Origin: Aequorivita lipolytica
Lineage (GTDB): Bacteria > Bacteroidota > Bacteroidia > Flavobacteriales > Flavobacteriaceae
Length of the DNA: 64,000 nucleotides
NCBI RefSeq assembly: GCF_007997135.1
Contig: NZ_VORU01000007.1
Coordinates: 98,319 to 162,318, forward strand
Direction of reading: 5' to 3'
Shown: in pieces, positions 46,268 through 58,043 of the stretch
How the letters are laid out: each line of letters begins with the position of its first letter
Numbering within the stretch: position 1 is the stretch's first letter
Translations under genes and position numbers: made by a program
The notes under the pieces: generated by a model
The model's database searches: none
What the model saw: only the letters and a program-made list of their open reading frames with translations
What the model was told of the DNA's origin: nothing

Positions 46268-46456
46268 ATGGCAAACTATATTTCAGAATCGTACAAAGAA
46301 CTTAAAAACCACGTTACTTGGCCTACGTGGGCAGAAGCACAGAGATTAACTGTTATAGTAGCAGTCTTTTCTGTTTTATTGGCCTTAGCGGTTTGGGGTG
46401 TAGATACCGTTTTTAGCAAAGTAGTAGGATTATATTTTGATTGGATCAAGTCGTAA
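46268..46456 (+). CDS. secE: preprotein translocase subunit SecE
   Basis: The 62-residue protein has the SecE amphipathic helix (ESYKELKNHVTWPTWAEAQRLTVIV) and one membrane helix (VFSVLLALAVWGVDTVF). It clamps SecY in the inner membrane. nusG starts 4 bases after the stop. Confidence 0.95.
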   Translation: MANYISESYKELKNHVTWPTWAEAQRLTVIVAVFSVLLALAVWGVDTVFSKVVGLYFDWIKS

Positions 46457-46459
46457 ACA

Positions 46460-47014
46460 ATGACCGAAACAACAAGTACAAAAAAGTGGTATGTAGTCCG
46501 TTCAGTAAGTGGACAGGAAAACAAGATCAAATCGTATATCGAAAGTGATATTAAACGATTAGGCCTTGAAGACTATGTAGATCAGGTGTTAGTACCCACT
46601 GAAAAAGTAATACAGATTCGTAACGGTAAAAAAGTGAACAAAGAACGCGTTTACTTTCCCGGCTACATTATGATACAAGCAAATTTAGGTGGTGAAATTC
46701 CACACATTATAAAATCGATAAACGGAGTAATCGGCTTTTTAGGTGAAGTTAAGGGAGGGGATCCAGTACCACTTAGACAATCTGAAGTAAACAGAATGTT
46801 AGGAAAGGTGGATGAGCTTTCTGTGAAAGACGATAATGTAAACATCCCTTTCATTACCGGTGAAACTGTAAAAGTAATAGACGGACCGTTCAATGGATTC
46901 AACGGTACTGTAGAAAAGATAAATGAAGAAAAACGCAAGCTTGAGGTAATGGTGAAAATTTTCGGAAGAAAAACACCTTTGGAATTAAGCTATATGCAAG
47001 TAGAAAAAGTTTAA
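46460..47014 (+). CDS. nusG: transcription elongation factor NusG
   Basis: The 184-residue protein has the NGN domain (KKWYVVRSVSGQENKIKSYIE, PTEKVIQIRNGKK, ERVYFPGYIMIQ) and a C-terminal KOW domain (FITGETVKVIDGPFNGFNGTVEKINEEKRKLEV). It binds RNA polymerase and links it to Rho or the ribosome. It follows secE as in most bacteria. Confidence 0.97.
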   Translation: MTETTSTKKWYVVRSVSGQENKIKSYIESDIKRLGLEDYVDQVLVPTEKVIQIRNGKKVNKERVYFPGYIMIQANLGGEIPHIIKSINGVIGFLGEVKGGDPVPLRQSEVNRMLGKVDELSVKDDNVNIPFITGETVKVIDGPFNGFNGTVEKINEEKRKLEVMVKIFGRKTPLELSYMQVEKV

Positions 47015-47078
47015 TTGTTACGCTTAATAGGTTTTTTCAGAGGCTTCCACTTTTGAAATACCACATTAAAAATTAGAA

Positions 47079-47516
47079 ATGGCAAAAGAAATCAGTAAAG
47101 TAGTTAAGTTGCAAGTTCGTGGAGGTGCTGCTAATCCATCACCACCAGTTGGTCCTGCTCTTGGTGCTGCCGGTGTAAACATCATGGAGTTCTGTAAGCA
47201 GTTTAATGCTAGAACCCAAGATAAGCAAGGAAAAGTATTGCCAGTAGCGATCACGGTTTTTAAAGACAAATCTTTCGATTTTGTTATTAAAACCCCACCC
47301 GCTGCAGTACAAATACTAGAAGCTGCGAAAGTAAAAAAAGGCTCCGGTGAACCACATGCAAAAAAAATAGCCACAATCTCTTGGGATCAAGTTAAGGTAA
47401 TCGCGGAAGATAAAATGCCCGATCTTAACGCATTTACCATTGAGTCTGCTATGAAAATGGTAGCTGGTACTGCACGTTCTATGGGAGTTAAATTAAAAGG
47501 TGATGCACCTTTTTAA
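47079..47516 (+). CDS. rplK: ribosomal protein uL11
   Basis: The 145-residue protein has the L11 pattern: [36 protein letters not shown] and the RNA-binding C-terminal domain ending in [12 protein letters not shown]. It is part of the stalk base and GTPase centre. A 20-base gap separates it from rplA. Confidence 0.97.
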   Translation: MAKEISKVVKLQVRGGAANPSPPVGPALGAAGVNIMEFCKQFNARTQDKQGKVLPVAITVFKDKSFDFVIKTPPAAVQILEAAKVKKGSGEPHAKKIATISWDQVKVIAEDKMPDLNAFTIESAMKMVAGTARSMGVKLKGDAPF

Positions 47517-47536
47517 TCTAAAAAAGAATCTATAAA

Positions 47537-48232
47537 ATGGCACAATTAACTAAAAAGCAAAAGGAAGCTAAACTTAAGGTAGAGGATAGAACCTATACCG
47601 TAGCTGAAGCTTCTGCTTTAATAAAAGAAATCACCAGCGTAAAGTTTGATGCTTCCGTTGACCTTGCAATTCGTCTTAACGTGGATCCACGTAAAGCGAA
47701 CCAAATGGTTAGAGGTGTTGTAACCCTTCCACACGGAACGGGTAAAGACGTAAAAGTATTGGCATTGGTAACTCCAGATAAGGAGGCCGAAGCTAAGGAG
47801 GCAGGAGCAGACTACGTAGGTCTTGATGAGTACCTCGACAAAATTAAAGGGGGTTGGACAGATGTTGACGTAATTGTAACTATGCCAAGTGTTATGGGTA
47901 AATTAGGTCCATTAGGACGCATATTAGGTCCTCGTGGCCTTATGCCAAACCCAAAAACCGGTACAGTAACAATGGACGTTGCTAAAGCAGTTTCAGATGT
48001 AAAAGCTGGTAAAATCGACTTTAAAGTTGATAAGACCGGTATTGTACACGCAGCAATTGGGAAAGCATCTTTTGATGCCGAAAAAATTGCAGGAAACGCA
48101 AGAGAATTATTAACAACCCTCGTTAAACTTAAGCCTCAGGCGGCAAAAGGTATTTACATTAAGAGCATCTTTATGTCTAGTACAATGAGCCCTGGTGTTC
48201 AAATTGACACTAAAAGGTTTACTGAGCAGTAA
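47537..48232 (+). CDS. rplA: ribosomal protein uL1
   Basis: The 231-residue protein shows [34 protein letters not shown] and [15 protein letters not shown], diagnostic for L1 of the L1 stalk. In many bacteria L1 also represses its own operon by binding the mRNA. I did not see a clear mimic of its rRNA site here. Confidence 0.97.
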   Translation: MAQLTKKQKEAKLKVEDRTYTVAEASALIKEITSVKFDASVDLAIRLNVDPRKANQMVRGVVTLPHGTGKDVKVLALVTPDKEAEAKEAGADYVGLDEYLDKIKGGWTDVDVIVTMPSVMGKLGPLGRILGPRGLMPNPKTGTVTMDVAKAVSDVKAGKIDFKVDKTGIVHAAIGKASFDAEKIAGNARELLTTLVKLKPQAAKGIYIKSIFMSSTMSPGVQIDTKRFTEQ

Positions 48233-48244
48233 AAACTGGAAATT

Positions 48245-48766
48245 ATGACAAGAGAAGAAAAATCACAAGTAATTGAAACGTTGACTGCACAGTTGTCTGA
48301 TAATGCTAATATCTATTTGGCAGACATTTCAGGCCTTAATGCAGGGACCACTACCAACCTTCGCCGTGCTTGTTTCAAAGCAGGAATTCAGTTGGCAGTT
48401 GTTAAGAACACATTGCTTAAAAAAGCAATGGAGAGTTCAGATAAAGACTTTGGCGAATTAACAGGAATACTCAAAGGAAACACTTCCTTAATGTTCTCTG
48501 AAACAGGTAACGCACCTGCCAAAGTAATTAAAGAATTCAGAAAAAAATCTGATAAGCCTCTTTTGAAAGGAGCCTATATCCAAGAGTCAATTTACGTTGG
48601 CGACGATCAATTGGATAACTTGGTTGACCTTAAATCTAAAGACGAACTTGTTGGAGAAATTATCGGGTTGTTACAATCACCTGCTAAAAACGTTATCTCG
48701 GCTCTTAAGAGTGGTGGTAACACAATCGCGGGACTTGTTAAAACCTTATCCGAAAGAGAAGGATAA
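48245..48766 (+). CDS. rplJ: ribosomal protein uL10
   Basis: The 173-residue protein has NANIYLADISGLNAGTTTNLRRACFKAGIQLAVVKNTLLKKA and a helical C-terminus that binds L7/L12 dimers. It starts 12 bases after rplA, leaving little room for the long autoregulatory leader known from E. coli. Confidence 0.96.
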   Translation: MTREEKSQVIETLTAQLSDNANIYLADISGLNAGTTTNLRRACFKAGIQLAVVKNTLLKKAMESSDKDFGELTGILKGNTSLMFSETGNAPAKVIKEFRKKSDKPLLKGAYIQESIYVGDDQLDNLVDLKSKDELVGEIIGLLQSPAKNVISALKSGGNTIAGLVKTLSEREG

Positions 48767-48824
48767 AATAAACATTGCACTAATTAATTTATATAAACAC
48801 AATTATTTTTAAAAAACGATAGAA

Positions 48825-49199
48825 ATGGCAGATTTGAAAGATTTCGCAGAAAAATTGGTTAACCTAACAGTAAAAGAAGTTAATGAGTTAGCTACAATAT
48901 TAAAAGACGAGTACGGTATTGAGCCTGCTGCTGCAGCTGTAGCTGTTGCTGCTGGTGGCGGTGCTGGTGCAGAAGAAGTTGAAGAGCAATCAGAATTCAC
49001 AGTAATGTTGAAGGCTGCTGGTGCATCTAAACTTGCAGTTGTAAAACTAGTTAAGGAATTAACTGGTGCTGGTCTTAAAGAAGCAAAAGAAATGGTTGAT
49101 AATGCTCCTTCTCCAATAAAAGAAGGTGTATCTAAAGATGAAGCTGAGGCTTTAAAAGCACAACTAGAAGAAGCTGGAGCTGAGGTTGAGCTTAAGTAA
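48825..49199 (+). CDS. rplL: ribosomal protein bL12 (L7/L12)
   Basis: The 124-residue protein has the N-terminal dimer helix region ([24 protein letters not shown]), an alanine/glycine-rich hinge ([16 protein letters not shown]) and the factor-binding domain ([36 protein letters not shown]). It is the stalk protein. A hairpin follows before rpoB. Confidence 0.97.
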   Translation: MADLKDFAEKLVNLTVKEVNELATILKDEYGIEPAAAAVAVAAGGGAGAEEVEEQSEFTVMLKAAGASKLAVVKLVKELTGAGLKEAKEMVDNAPSPIKEGVSKDEAEALKAQLEEAGAEVELK

Positions 49200-49222
49200 G
49201 CTCCTTACGTTCCAAACCTTTA

Positions 49223-49259
49223 GGTTTAGGTCTTCCGTTTCGACGGAAAGACCTAAACC
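49223..49259 (+). terminator. rplL-rpoB intergenic hairpin (partial terminator or attenuator)
   Basis: GGTTTAGGTCTTCCG pairs with CGGAAAGACCTAAACC, with one bulged base and a 6-base loop. Only ATTTTG follows, so it would cause partial termination, which sets the lower level of polymerase relative to L7/L12 in many bacteria. Confidence 0.75.
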
Positions 49260-49333
49260 ATTTTGCGTATATAATGGTTAACACCTTTTTTATACGATTT
49301 TCATTATTATTTTAATTAAAATTCCGTCCATAG

Positions 49334-52300
49334 ATGTCAGCAACGCAAACTGAAAGATTGAATTTTTCCTCTGTAAAAAATAAGCCGGCTTACCCCGACT
49401 TTTTGGACATTCAGATTAAATCCTTTCAGGATTTTTTCCAGTTGGAAACCAAATCAGAAGAAAGAGGCCAAGAAGGATTATACAAAACCTTTTTGGAAAA
49501 TTTCCCGATTACCGATACCAGAAACCAATTCGTTTTAGAGTTTTTAGACTATTTCGTAGATCCGCCAAGATATTCCATCCAGGAATGTATTGAGCGCGGT
49601 CTAACTTATAGCGTGCCTCTAAAAGCGCGATTGAAACTGTACTGTACAGACGCAGAACACGAAGATTTTGAAACCATCGTGCAGGACGTTTATCTAGGTA
49701 CAATCCCTTACATGACCCCAAGCGGAACTTTCTGCATTAACGGGGCCGAGCGTGTAGTTGTTTCGCAGCTTCACCGCTCACCAGGTGTTTTCTTTGGCCA
49801 GTCGTTCCACGCAAATGGAACTAAACTTTACTCTGCCCGTGTTATTCCTTTTAAAGGTTCATGGATTGAGTTTGCCACAGACATAAACAGCGTAATGTAT
49901 GCATACATTGACCGTAAGAAAAAGTTACCCGTAACTACACTTTTCCGTGCCATTGGTTTTGAAAGGGATAAGGATATTCTTGAAATATTTGACCTTGCGG
50001 AAGAAGTGAAAGCTTCAAAAACAGGACTTAAAAAATATATTGGCCGTAAACTTGCCGCACGTGTGCTAAAAACTTGGCACGAGGATTTCGTAGATGAAGA
50101 TACTGGCGAGGTTGTTTCCATAGAGCGTAACGAGATTATTTTAGACCGTGATACAGTTCTTGAAAAGGAACACATCGATGAAGTAATTGATTCCGGTTCA
50201 AAAACTATCTTATTGCATAAAGAGGATAACCTGTTGGCAGACTACGCCATTATCCACAACACTTTGCAAAAAGATCCTACCAATTCAGAAAAAGAAGCGG
50301 TAGAACATATATATAGACAACTCCGTAACGCTGAACCGCCTGATGAAGAAACCGCTCGTGGTATCATCAACAAGCTTTTCTTCAGCGACCAAAGATATAA
50401 TCTTGGTGAAGTGGGCCGTTACAGAATGAACAAAAAACTTGGTCTTGATATCGCCATGGATAAGCAAGTGCTTACGAAGGAAGATATCATTACCATCGTT
50501 AAATATTTGATCGAGCTTATCAATTCTAAAGCTGAGATTGATGATATTGATCACCTTAGCAACCGTCGTGTACGTACTGTGGGTGAGCAATTGTCACAAC
50601 AGTTTGGTGTTGGTCTTGCCCGTATGGCGCGCACCATCCGCGAGCGTATGAATGTTCGTGACAACGAAGTGTTTACACCTATAGATTTGATTAATGCGAA
50701 AACACTTTCTTCAGTAATCAATTCATTCTTTGGTACCAATCAGCTTTCACAGTTTATGGACCAGACCAATCCACTTGCAGAGATTACGCACAAGCGTCGT
50801 CTATCTGCACTTGGGCCAGGAGGTCTTTCCCGTGAAAGAGCAGGATTTGAGGTTCGTGATGTTCACTATACACACTACGGCCGTCTTTGTCCGATTGAAA
50901 CACCAGAGGGACCGAACATTGGTCTTATTTCTTCACTCGCAGTATATGCAAAAGTGAATAATCTTGGTTTCATCGAGACCCCGTACCGTAAAGTTACTGA
51001 CGGAAAAATCGATTTTAAACATGAGCCAGTTTATCTTTCTGCTGAGGAAGAAGAAGAAATGCACATTGCGCAAGCAAACATTCCACTTTCTGATAAAGGT
51101 GTGATTGAAACCGACAAGGTAATTGCACGTATGGAAGGTGACTTCCCGCTTGTAGAACCAACTGTTGTAAATTACGCTGACGTTGCGCCAAACCAGATTG
51201 CATCTATCTCGGCATCGTTAATTCCTTTCTTGGAGCACGATGATGCTAACCGTGCACTGATGGGCTCAAACATGATGCGCCAGGCCGTACCTTTATTAAT
51301 TGCAGATTCACCAATTGTAGGAACAGGTCTTGAAAGACAAGTTGCTTCAGATAGCCGTGTATTGATTAATGCTGAAGGTGATGGTGTGGTTGAATACGTT
51401 GATGCAAACGAAATCACTATTAAATACGACCGTACTGAAGATCAACGTATGGTTAGTTTTGATTCTGATGATAAAACATATCAACTGGTAAAATTCAGAA
51501 AGACAAACCAAAGTACTTCTATTAACTTGAAGCCTATTGTTCGCAAAGGTGACAGAGTGAAAAAAGGACAGGTACTATGTCAGGGTTATGCTACCGAAAA
51601 AGGAGAACTTGCTCTTGGACGAAACATGAAGGTTGCCTTCATGCCTTGGAAAGGTTACAATTTTGAGGATGCAATCGTTATTTCTGAAAAAGTAGTTCGC
51701 GAAGATATTTTCACTTCTATCCACATAGACGAATATTCTTTGGAAGTTCGAGATACCAAATTGGGTAACGAAGAATTGACCAATGATATTCCAAACGTTT
51801 CGGAAGAAGCTACAAAAGATTTGGATGAACATGGAATGATTAGAATAGGCGCCGAGGTAAAACCTGGCGATATCCTTATCGGGAAAATTACTCCAAAAGG
51901 AGAAAGCGATCCAACGCCAGAAGAAAAACTGCTTCGCGCCATTTTTGGTGACAAAGCAGGTGATGTGAAGGATGCTTCGCTTAAAGCTTCGCCATCCTTG
52001 AACGGTGTGGTAATAGACAAGAAATTGTTTGCCCGTGCCGTAAAGGATAAGCGCAAGCGTGCGAAAGACAAAGAAGACATAGCAGAACTTGAGGCAAAAT
52101 ATGAAGCAAAATTTGTAGACCTTCAAGACGTTCTTGTTGAAAAACTTTTCACCATTGTAGGTGGAAAAACTGCTCAAGGTGTAAATAATGACCTTGGTGA
52201 AATAGTATTCCCAAAAGGTAAAAAGTTCACATTAAAAATGCTTCACGCAGTTGACGACTACACCCACTTAACTGGAGGTGTTTGGACAACTGATGATGAA

Positions 52301-53146
52301 ACCAACGTTTTGGTAGCAGATCTAATGCACAACTATAAAATTAAGGAAAACGACCTTCAAGGTAACTTGCGTCGTGAGAAGTTTACAATCTCTGTTGGAG
52401 ATGAACTTCCTTCCGGAATTTTGAAACTTGCCAAAGTTTACATCGCTAAGAAGCGTAAACTGAAAGTAGGAGACAAGATGGCTGGACGTCACGGAAACAA
52501 AGGTATTGTTGCACGTATTGTACGTGAGGAAGATATGCCTTTCCTAGAAGACGGAACTCCTGTAGACATCGTGTTGAACCCACTTGGGGTGCCATCGCGT
52601 ATGAACATTGGGCAGATTTATGAAACGGTTCTTGGATGGGCTGGACAGAAATTAGGTCGCAAATATGCAACCCCAATTTTTGACGGTGCAACCATAGACC
52701 AGATCAATGAATTGACTGATGAAGCTGGAATTCCAAGATTTGGACATACTTATCTATTTGATGGTGGAACCGGAAAGCGTTTTGATCAACCTGCAACTGT
52801 AGGTATAATCTATATGCTGAAACTGGGCCACATGGTAGATGATAAGATGCACGCACGTTCCATCGGGCCGTACTCACTTATTACGCAACAACCTCTTGGT
52901 GGTAAAGCACAATTTGGTGGTCAGCGTTTTGGAGAGATGGAAGTTTGGGCCTTGGAAGCATACGGTGCATCCAGCACACTTAGAGAAATATTGACTGTTA
53001 AATCTGATGATGTTATTGGAAGGGCCAAAACCTACGAAGCAATCGTAAAAGGTGAAACCATGCCAGAACCAGGATTACCGGAATCTTTCAACGTACTTAT
53101 GCACGAATTGAAAGGATTGGGTCTTGACATTAGATTAGAAGAATAG
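49334..53146 (+). CDS. rpoB: RNA polymerase beta subunit
   Basis: The 1270-residue protein covers the whole beta subunit, from [22 protein letters not shown] to [12 protein letters not shown]. The rifampicin-binding region starts near base 50728 ([20 protein letters not shown], then [13 protein letters not shown]) and has the susceptible-type residues at the common resistance positions (D in FMDQ, H in THKRR, S in RRLSALG). rpoC follows after 90 bases holding two hairpins. Confidence 0.98.
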   Translation: MSATQTERLNFSSVKNKPAYPDFLDIQIKSFQDFFQLETKSEERGQEGLYKTFLENFPITDTRNQFVLEFLDYFVDPPRYSIQECIERGLTYSVPLKARLKLYCTDAEHEDFETIVQDVYLGTIPYMTPSGTFCINGAERVVVSQLHRSPGVFFGQSFHANGTKLYSARVIPFKGSWIEFATDINSVMYAYIDRKKKLPVTTLFRAIGFERDKDILEIFDLAEEVKASKTGLKKYIGRKLAARVLKTWHEDFVDEDTGEVVSIERNEIILDRDTVLEKEHIDEVIDSGSKTILLHKEDNLLADYAIIHNTLQKDPTNSEKEAVEHIYRQLRNAEPPDEETARGIINKLFFSDQRYNLGEVGRYRMNKKLGLDIAMDKQVLTKEDIITIVKYLIELINSKAEIDDIDHLSNRRVRTVGEQLSQQFGVGLARMARTIRERMNVRDNEVFTPIDLINAKTLSSVINSFFGTNQLSQFMDQTNPLAEITHKRRLSALGPGGLSRERAGFEVRDVHYTHYGRLCPIETPEGPNIGLISSLAVYAKVNNLGFIETPYRKVTDGKIDFKHEPVYLSAEEEEEMHIAQANIPLSDKGVIETDKVIARMEGDFPLVEPTVVNYADVAPNQIASISASLIPFLEHDDANRALMGSNMMRQAVPLLIADSPIVGTGLERQVASDSRVLINAEGDGVVEYVDANEITIKYDRTEDQRMVSFDSDDKTYQLVKFRKTNQSTSINLKPIVRKGDRVKKGQVLCQGYATEKGELALGRNMKVAFMPWKGYNFEDAIVISEKVVREDIFTSIHIDEYSLEVRDTKLGNEELTNDIPNVSEEATKDLDEHGMIRIGAEVKPGDILIGKITPKGESDPTPEEKLLRAIFGDKAGDVKDASLKASPSLNGVVIDKKLFARAVKDKRKRAKDKEDIAELEAKYEAKFVDLQDVLVEKLFTIVGGKTAQGVNNDLGEIVFPKGKKFTLKMLHAVDDYTHLTGGVWTTDDETNVLVADLMHNYKIKENDLQGNLRREKFTISVGDELPSGILKLAKVYIAKKRKLKVGDKMAGRHGNKGIVARIVREEDMPFLEDGTPVDIVLNPLGVPSRMNIGQIYETVLGWAGQKLGRKYATPIFDGATIDQINELTDEAGIPRFGHTYLFDGGTGKRFDQPATVGIIYMLKLGHMVDDKMHARSIGPYSLITQQPLGGKAQFGGQRFGEMEVWALEAYGASSTLREILTVKSDDVIGRAKTYEAIVKGETMPEPGLPESFNVLMHELKGLGLDIRLEE

Positions 53147-53162
53147 CCGAAAGGCGGTGCCG

Positions 53163-53190
53163 GTAGGCGCGCGATTAATCGCGCGCCTAC
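53163..53190. repeat. perfect 28-base palindrome between rpoB and rpoC
   Basis: GTAGGCGCGCGATT is followed directly by its inverse complement AATCGCGCGCCTAC. A second small hairpin (GGGTAC/GTACCC, 53194-53209) and an A9/T8 tract follow. It is GC-rich in AT-rich surroundings, like a REP element. Confidence 0.9.
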
Positions 53191-53236
53191 AATGGGTACA
53201 TTGCGTACCCCAAAAAAAAATTAATTTTTTTTCAAC

Positions 53237-56200
53237 ATGATGAACAGAAATAAAGAAAACACAGTACAGAAATTTGACAAGATTTCTATTGGTTTGGCTT
53301 CCCCTGAATCCATTTTGGCGGAATCACGTGGTGAAGTTTTAAAACCCGAAACAATAAACTACCGTACGCACAAACCAGAGCGTGACGGTCTTTTCTGTGA
53401 GCGCATTTTTGGTCCGGTAAAGGATTACGAATGTGCCTGTGGTAAATATAAAAGAATCCGCTACAAAGGTATTGTTTGTGACCGTTGTGGTGTGGAAGTA
53501 ACGGAGAAAAAAGTACGTCGTGACCGTGTGGGGCATATCAATTTGGTAGTTCCTGTGGCACACATTTGGTACTTCCGTAGTCTTCCAAACAAGATTGGTT
53601 ACCTTTTGGGGTTGCCTTCCAAGAAATTGGATATGATAATTTACTACGAGCGTTATGTAGTAATTCAGCCAGGTATTGCAAAGTACGAAGGTGGTGAAAA
53701 CGTTAAGAAAATGGACTTCCTTACTGAAGAGGAATATCTTGCAATTCTTGATTCAATTCCACAGGAAAACCAATATTTGGATGAAAGCGATCCAAACAAA
53801 TTCATCGCGAAGATGGGTGCAGAGTGTTTAATTGATCTTTTACAAAGAATCAATTTGGACACCCTTTCATACAACCTTCGTCATAAAGCAAACAACGAAA
53901 CTTCAAAGCAACGTAAAACAGAAGCCTTGAAACGTCTTCAAGTTGTGGAAGCACTTCGTGATTCAAACAAAAACCGCGAGAACAAAGCCGAGTGGATGAT
54001 TATGAAAGTAGTTCCGGTTATTCCACCAGAATTACGTCCATTGGTGCCGCTTGATGGTGGCCGTTTCGCAACTTCAGATTTGAACGATTTATACCGTCGT
54101 GTAATTATACGTAATAACCGTTTGAAGCGATTGATGGAGATTAAAGCTCCAGAAGTTATTCTTCGTAACGAAAAACGTATGCTTCAGGAATCAGTAGATT
54201 CATTGTTTGATAACACACGTAAATCTTCCGCAGTAAAAACTGATAGCAACCGTCCGTTGAAATCCCTTTCAGATTCATTAAAAGGTAAACAAGGTCGTTT
54301 CCGTCAAAACTTGCTTGGTAAGCGTGTGGATTATTCGGCTCGTTCGGTGATCGTTGTTGGACCGGAATTGAAATTGTTCGAATGCGGTATTCCAAAAGAT
54401 ATGGCTGCCGAACTTTACAAACCTTTCGTAATCCGTAAATTGATTGAAAGAGGTATTGTAAAAACTGTAAAATCTGCAAAGAAAATTATAGATAAAAAAG
54501 AGCCTGTAGTTTGGGATATTCTTGAAAATGTATTGAAAGGTCACCCAGTTATGCTTAACCGGGCCCCAACTTTGCACAGACTTGGTATTCAAGCTTTCCA
54601 GCCAAAATTGATTGAAGGAAAAGCGATCCAGTTACACCCATTGGTATGTACCGCATTTAATGCGGATTTCGATGGTGACCAGATGGCGGTTCACCTTCCA
54701 CTTGGGCCAGAGGCAATTTTGGAATGCCAGCTTTTGATGCTTGCTTCACATAACATTTTGAACCCTGCAAACGGTTCGCCGGTTGCGGTTCCTTCTCAGG
54801 ATATGGTTTTGGGTCTTTACTATATGACCAAACTTAGAAAATCTACTGATGAAGTAAAAGTGAAAGGTGAAGGACTAACTTTTTATTCTGCTGAAGAAGC
54901 TATTATCGCCTACAATGAGGGGATGGTAGATTTGAATGCTGAAATAAGAATACGTACTACAGACTTTAATGAGAAACGTGAATTAGTAAAACAAATCATC
55001 ACCACTACTTTAGGAAGGGTAATCTTTAACGAGAAAGTTCCTGAAGCTGCTGGATACATCAACGAAGTATTGACCAAAAAATCACTTCGTGATATTATTG
55101 GTGGAATTTTGAAAGTAACTTCAGTTCCAGTTACTGCAGCTTTCCTTGATGAAATAAAAACCCTTGGATATAAATACTCTTTTGAAGGCGGATTGTCTTT
55201 CAGTCTTGGTGATATTATTATCCCTGCTGAAAAACAAAGTATGATTGACAATGCCAACACGCAAGTGGATGGTATTATCAATAGCTACAACATGGGTCTT
55301 ATTACCAACAACGAACGTTACAACCAAGTAATTGATATTTGGACTGCAACTAACGCTGAACTTACCGAACTTTCTATGAAGCGTATTCGCGAAGATCAGC
55401 AAGGTTTCAACTCTGTGTATATGATGCTTGATTCTGGTGCGAGGGGTTCTAAGGAACAAATCCGTCAGCTTACAGGTATGCGTGGATTGATGGCGAAACC
55501 TAAAAAATCAAACTCCGGTGGCGGTGAAATTATCGAGAACCCAATTCTTTCCAACTTTAAGGAAGGTCTTTCAATTCTTGAGTATTTTATCTCTACTCAC
55601 GGTGCACGTAAAGGTCTTGCGGATACCGCTCTTAAAACGGCGGATGCTGGATACTTGACACGTCGTTTGGTGGATGTTTCGCAGGATGTTATTATCAATA
55701 TTGAAGATTGCTACACACTTCGTGGAATTGAAGTTTCGGCTTTAAAGAAAAACGAAGAGATTGTGGAAACACTTCGCGATAGAATTGTTGGGCGTACTGC
55801 GCTTAACGATGTTGTTAATCCATTGACCAAAGAATTGCTTGTTGCCTCTGGCGAACATATATACGAAGAGATTGCAGATGCTATTGCAGCTTCTCCATTG
55901 GACAGCGTAGAAGTTCGTTCCGCACTTACTTGCGAGGCCAAAAAAGGAATCTGCTCACAGTGCTATGGTCGTAACCTTGCTACCAATAAAATGGTTCAGC
56001 GCGGGGAAGCTGTTGGTGTTGTTGCAGCACAATCTATTGGTGAACCGGGAACCCAGCTTACACTTCGTACGTTCCACGTGGGAGGTATTGCAGGGAACAT
56101 TTCCGAAGAAAATAAATTGGTTGTTAAATTTGATGGGAAAGCTGAGATCGAAGATCTTAAAACCGTTAAAGGTGAAGATAACCAAGGAAAAACGGTAGAT

Positions 56201-57538
56201 ATCGTAATTTCACGTACTTCTGAACTTAAACTTGTTGACAAGAAAACCGGAATCACACTTAGCACCAATAACATTCCTTACGGTTCGACACTGTTTGTGA
56301 AAGATGGCGATAGCCTGAACGCTGGTGATATAGTTTGTTCTTGGGATCCATATAACGGTGTAATTATTTCAGAATTTGCTGGAAAGATTAAGTACGAAAA
56401 CATTGTTCAAGGTTTGACTTATCAGGTTGAGATTGATGAGCAAACTGGTTTCCAGGAAAAAGTAATTTCTGAATCTAGAGATAAAAAACGAATCCCAACC
56501 CTTCAAATTTTAGGGAAGAAAGACGAAGTGATCCGTAGCTATAACTTACCTGTTGGAGCACACATAATGGTGGACGATGGCGACAAAATAAAGATTGGTA
56601 AAGTACTTGTGAAAATTCCACGTAAATCTGCGAAATCTGGAGATATTACGGGAGGTCTTCCACGTGTTACCGAACTTTTTGAAGCGCGTAATCCATCAAA
56701 CCCGGCAGTAGTTAGCGAGATTGACGGTGTAGTTTCCTTCGGAAAAATTAAACGTGGTAACCGCGAAATTATCGTTGAGTCCAAATTGGGCGAATTGAAG
56801 AAGTACTTGGTAAAATTAAGTAACCAGATTCTAGTTCAAGAAAACGATTACGTTCGTGCAGGTATGCCACTTTCTGATGGTTCCATTACGCCAGAAGATA
56901 TCCTTCGTATTAAAGGCCCATCTGCAGTACAGCAATATCTTGTGAACGAAGTTCAGGAGGTTTACCGTCTGCAAGGGGTGAAGATCAATGACAAGCACTT
57001 TGAAGTTGTTGTTCGTCAAATGATGCGTAAAGTTAGGATTCAAGATCCGGGAGACACTACTTTCCTTGAAGATCAATTGGCTCATAAAGACGATTTCATC
57101 GAAGATAACGATAAAATCTTCGGAATGAAGGTTGTTACAAACGCAGGCGATTCTGAAAACTTGAAGGAAGGACAAATCCTTACTTCACGTGATCTTCGGG
57201 ACGAAAACTCTTTATTGAGAAGAAACGACAAAGAACTTGCAGAAGCGCGCGATGCGGTTCCAGCAACGGCAACTCCGGTACTTCAGGGTATAACGAGAGC
57301 GTCGTTACAGACCAAATCGTTCATCTCTGCGGCTTCCTTCCAGGAAACCACCAAAGTATTGAACGAGGCGGCAGTTGCCGGTAAAGTTGATACTTTGGAA
57401 GGCTTGAAAGAAAATGTAATTGTAGGACATAAAATACCAGCCGGAACCGGTATGCGTAGATATGATACTATAATTGTAGGTTCTAAAGAAGAGCTTGAGG
57501 AAATGAACCGCGTAAAGCAGGAAGTAAATTTTAATTAA
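53237..57538 (+). CDS. rpoC: RNA polymerase beta' subunit
   Basis: The 1433-residue protein carries the N-terminal zinc site ([20 protein letters not shown]), the catalytic Mg site [14 protein letters not shown], the bridge-helix and trigger-loop region ([12 protein letters not shown]), and the second zinc site ([15 protein letters not shown]). It starts [16 protein letters not shown], with two candidate ATG codons (53237, 53240). Palindromic repeats flank it on both sides. Confidence 0.98.
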   Translation: MMNRNKENTVQKFDKISIGLASPESILAESRGEVLKPETINYRTHKPERDGLFCERIFGPVKDYECACGKYKRIRYKGIVCDRCGVEVTEKKVRRDRVGHINLVVPVAHIWYFRSLPNKIGYLLGLPSKKLDMIIYYERYVVIQPGIAKYEGGENVKKMDFLTEEEYLAILDSIPQENQYLDESDPNKFIAKMGAECLIDLLQRINLDTLSYNLRHKANNETSKQRKTEALKRLQVVEALRDSNKNRENKAEWMIMKVVPVIPPELRPLVPLDGGRFATSDLNDLYRRVIIRNNRLKRLMEIKAPEVILRNEKRMLQESVDSLFDNTRKSSAVKTDSNRPLKSLSDSLKGKQGRFRQNLLGKRVDYSARSVIVVGPELKLFECGIPKDMAAELYKPFVIRKLIERGIVKTVKSAKKIIDKKEPVVWDILENVLKGHPVMLNRAPTLHRLGIQAFQPKLIEGKAIQLHPLVCTAFNADFDGDQMAVHLPLGPEAILECQLLMLASHNILNPANGSPVAVPSQDMVLGLYYMTKLRKSTDEVKVKGEGLTFYSAEEAIIAYNEGMVDLNAEIRIRTTDFNEKRELVKQIITTTLGRVIFNEKVPEAAGYINEVLTKKSLRDIIGGILKVTSVPVTAAFLDEIKTLGYKYSFEGGLSFSLGDIIIPAEKQSMIDNANTQVDGIINSYNMGLITNNERYNQVIDIWTATNAELTELSMKRIREDQQGFNSVYMMLDSGARGSKEQIRQLTGMRGLMAKPKKSNSGGGEIIENPILSNFKEGLSILEYFISTHGARKGLADTALKTADAGYLTRRLVDVSQDVIINIEDCYTLRGIEVSALKKNEEIVETLRDRIVGRTALNDVVNPLTKELLVASGEHIYEEIADAIAASPLDSVEVRSALTCEAKKGICSQCYGRNLATNKMVQRGEAVGVVAAQSIGEPGTQLTLRTFHVGGIAGNISEENKLVVKFDGKAEIEDLKTVKGEDNQGKTVDIVISRTSELKLVDKKTGITLSTNNIPYGSTLFVKDGDSLNAGDIVCSWDPYNGVIISEFAGKIKYENIVQGLTYQVEIDEQTGFQEKVISESRDKKRIPTLQILGKKDEVIRSYNLPVGAHIMVDDGDKIKIGKVLVKIPRKSAKSGDITGGLPRVTELFEARNPSNPAVVSEIDGVVSFGKIKRGNREIIVESKLGELKKYLVKLSNQILVQENDYVRAGMPLSDGSITPEDILRIKGPSAVQQYLVNEVQEVYRLQGVKINDKHFEVVVRQMMRKVRIQDPGDTTFLEDQLAHKDDFIEDNDKIFGMKVVTNAGDSENLKEGQILTSRDLRDENSLLRRNDKELAEARDAVPATATPVLQGITRASLQTKSFISAASFQETTKVLNEAAVAGKVDTLEGLKENVIVGHKIPAGTGMRRYDTIIVGSKEELEEMNRVKQEVNFN

Positions 57539-57547
57539 TTTGTGTGG

Positions 57548-57579
57548 CGGTAGAGACGCACGGCCGTGCGTCTCTACCG
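57548..57579. repeat. perfect 32-base palindrome after rpoC
   Basis: CGGTAGAGACGCACGG is followed by its inverse complement CCGTGCGTCTCTACCG. Weak outer pairing (TGTGTGG/CCACA) extends the stem. The GTAGAGACGC-type hairpin is dispersed in several phyla. It lies between the rpoC stop and the DUF3467 gene. Confidence 0.9.
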
Positions 57580-57601
57580 TGCCCACAATTATATTTTAAA
57601 C

Positions 57602-57922
57602 ATGGCAGATCAAAAAAAAGAACAACCCAAACAAGGACAGATAAACATTGAATTGGATGAAGCTGTGGCACAAGGCATTTATAGCAATTTGGCCATTATC
57701 AATCATTCTGTTTCTGAATTTGTTGTGGATTTTGTAACTATTATGCCCGGAATCCCGAAGAGCAAAGTGAAGTCGAGAATTATTTTGACGCCACAGCACG
57801 CCAAAAGATTTCTAAAGGCTTTGAATGACAATGTAAAAAGATTTGAAAACGCCCATGGCGAAATAAAGGATTATGAGCAACCGCCCATTCCCTTAAACTT
57901 TGGCCCAACCGGCGAAGCATAA
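57602..57922 (+). CDS. DUF3467 protein
   Basis: The start is the ATG at 57602 (MADQKKEQPKQGQINIELDEAV), giving 106 residues. A frame from 57566 would only add palindrome-encoded residues. DUF3467 signatures are QGIYSNLAIINHSVSEFVVDFVTIMPG and ILTPQHAKRFLKALNDNVKRFE. Its function is unknown. Genes of this family follow rpoC in many Bacteroidota, suggesting a link with transcription. Confidence 0.85.
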   Translation: MADQKKEQPKQGQINIELDEAVAQGIYSNLAIINHSVSEFVVDFVTIMPGIPKSKVKSRIILTPQHAKRFLKALNDNVKRFENAHGEIKDYEQPPIPLNFGPTGEA

Positions 57923-57930
57923 TTAAATAA

Positions 57931-57957
57931 AAAATCCAGCTGAAAAGCTGGATTTTT
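57931..57957. terminator. bidirectional terminator between DUF3467 and prfC
   Basis: AAAATCCAGCT and AGCTGGATTTTTT form a stem with a short loop, with A and T tracts on either side. It can serve both convergent units. Confidence 0.85.
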
Positions 57958-58043
57958 TATTTAATTATAAATTGTTTTTTGATGCAAGTTTTTATTAGTT
58001 TCCTTCTTCTAGCTTCGGCCTTCAAACTTCAAACTTCCCACTT

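Noticed and set aside
50728..50870. Possible rifampicin resistance changes in rpoB
   Set aside because: The residues at the commonly mutated positions (D, H, S) are the susceptible type.
51575..52177. 200-residue minus-strand frame within rpoB
   Set aside because: It is a long shadow of a highly biased gene; the peptide is rich in F, N and S and has no domain.
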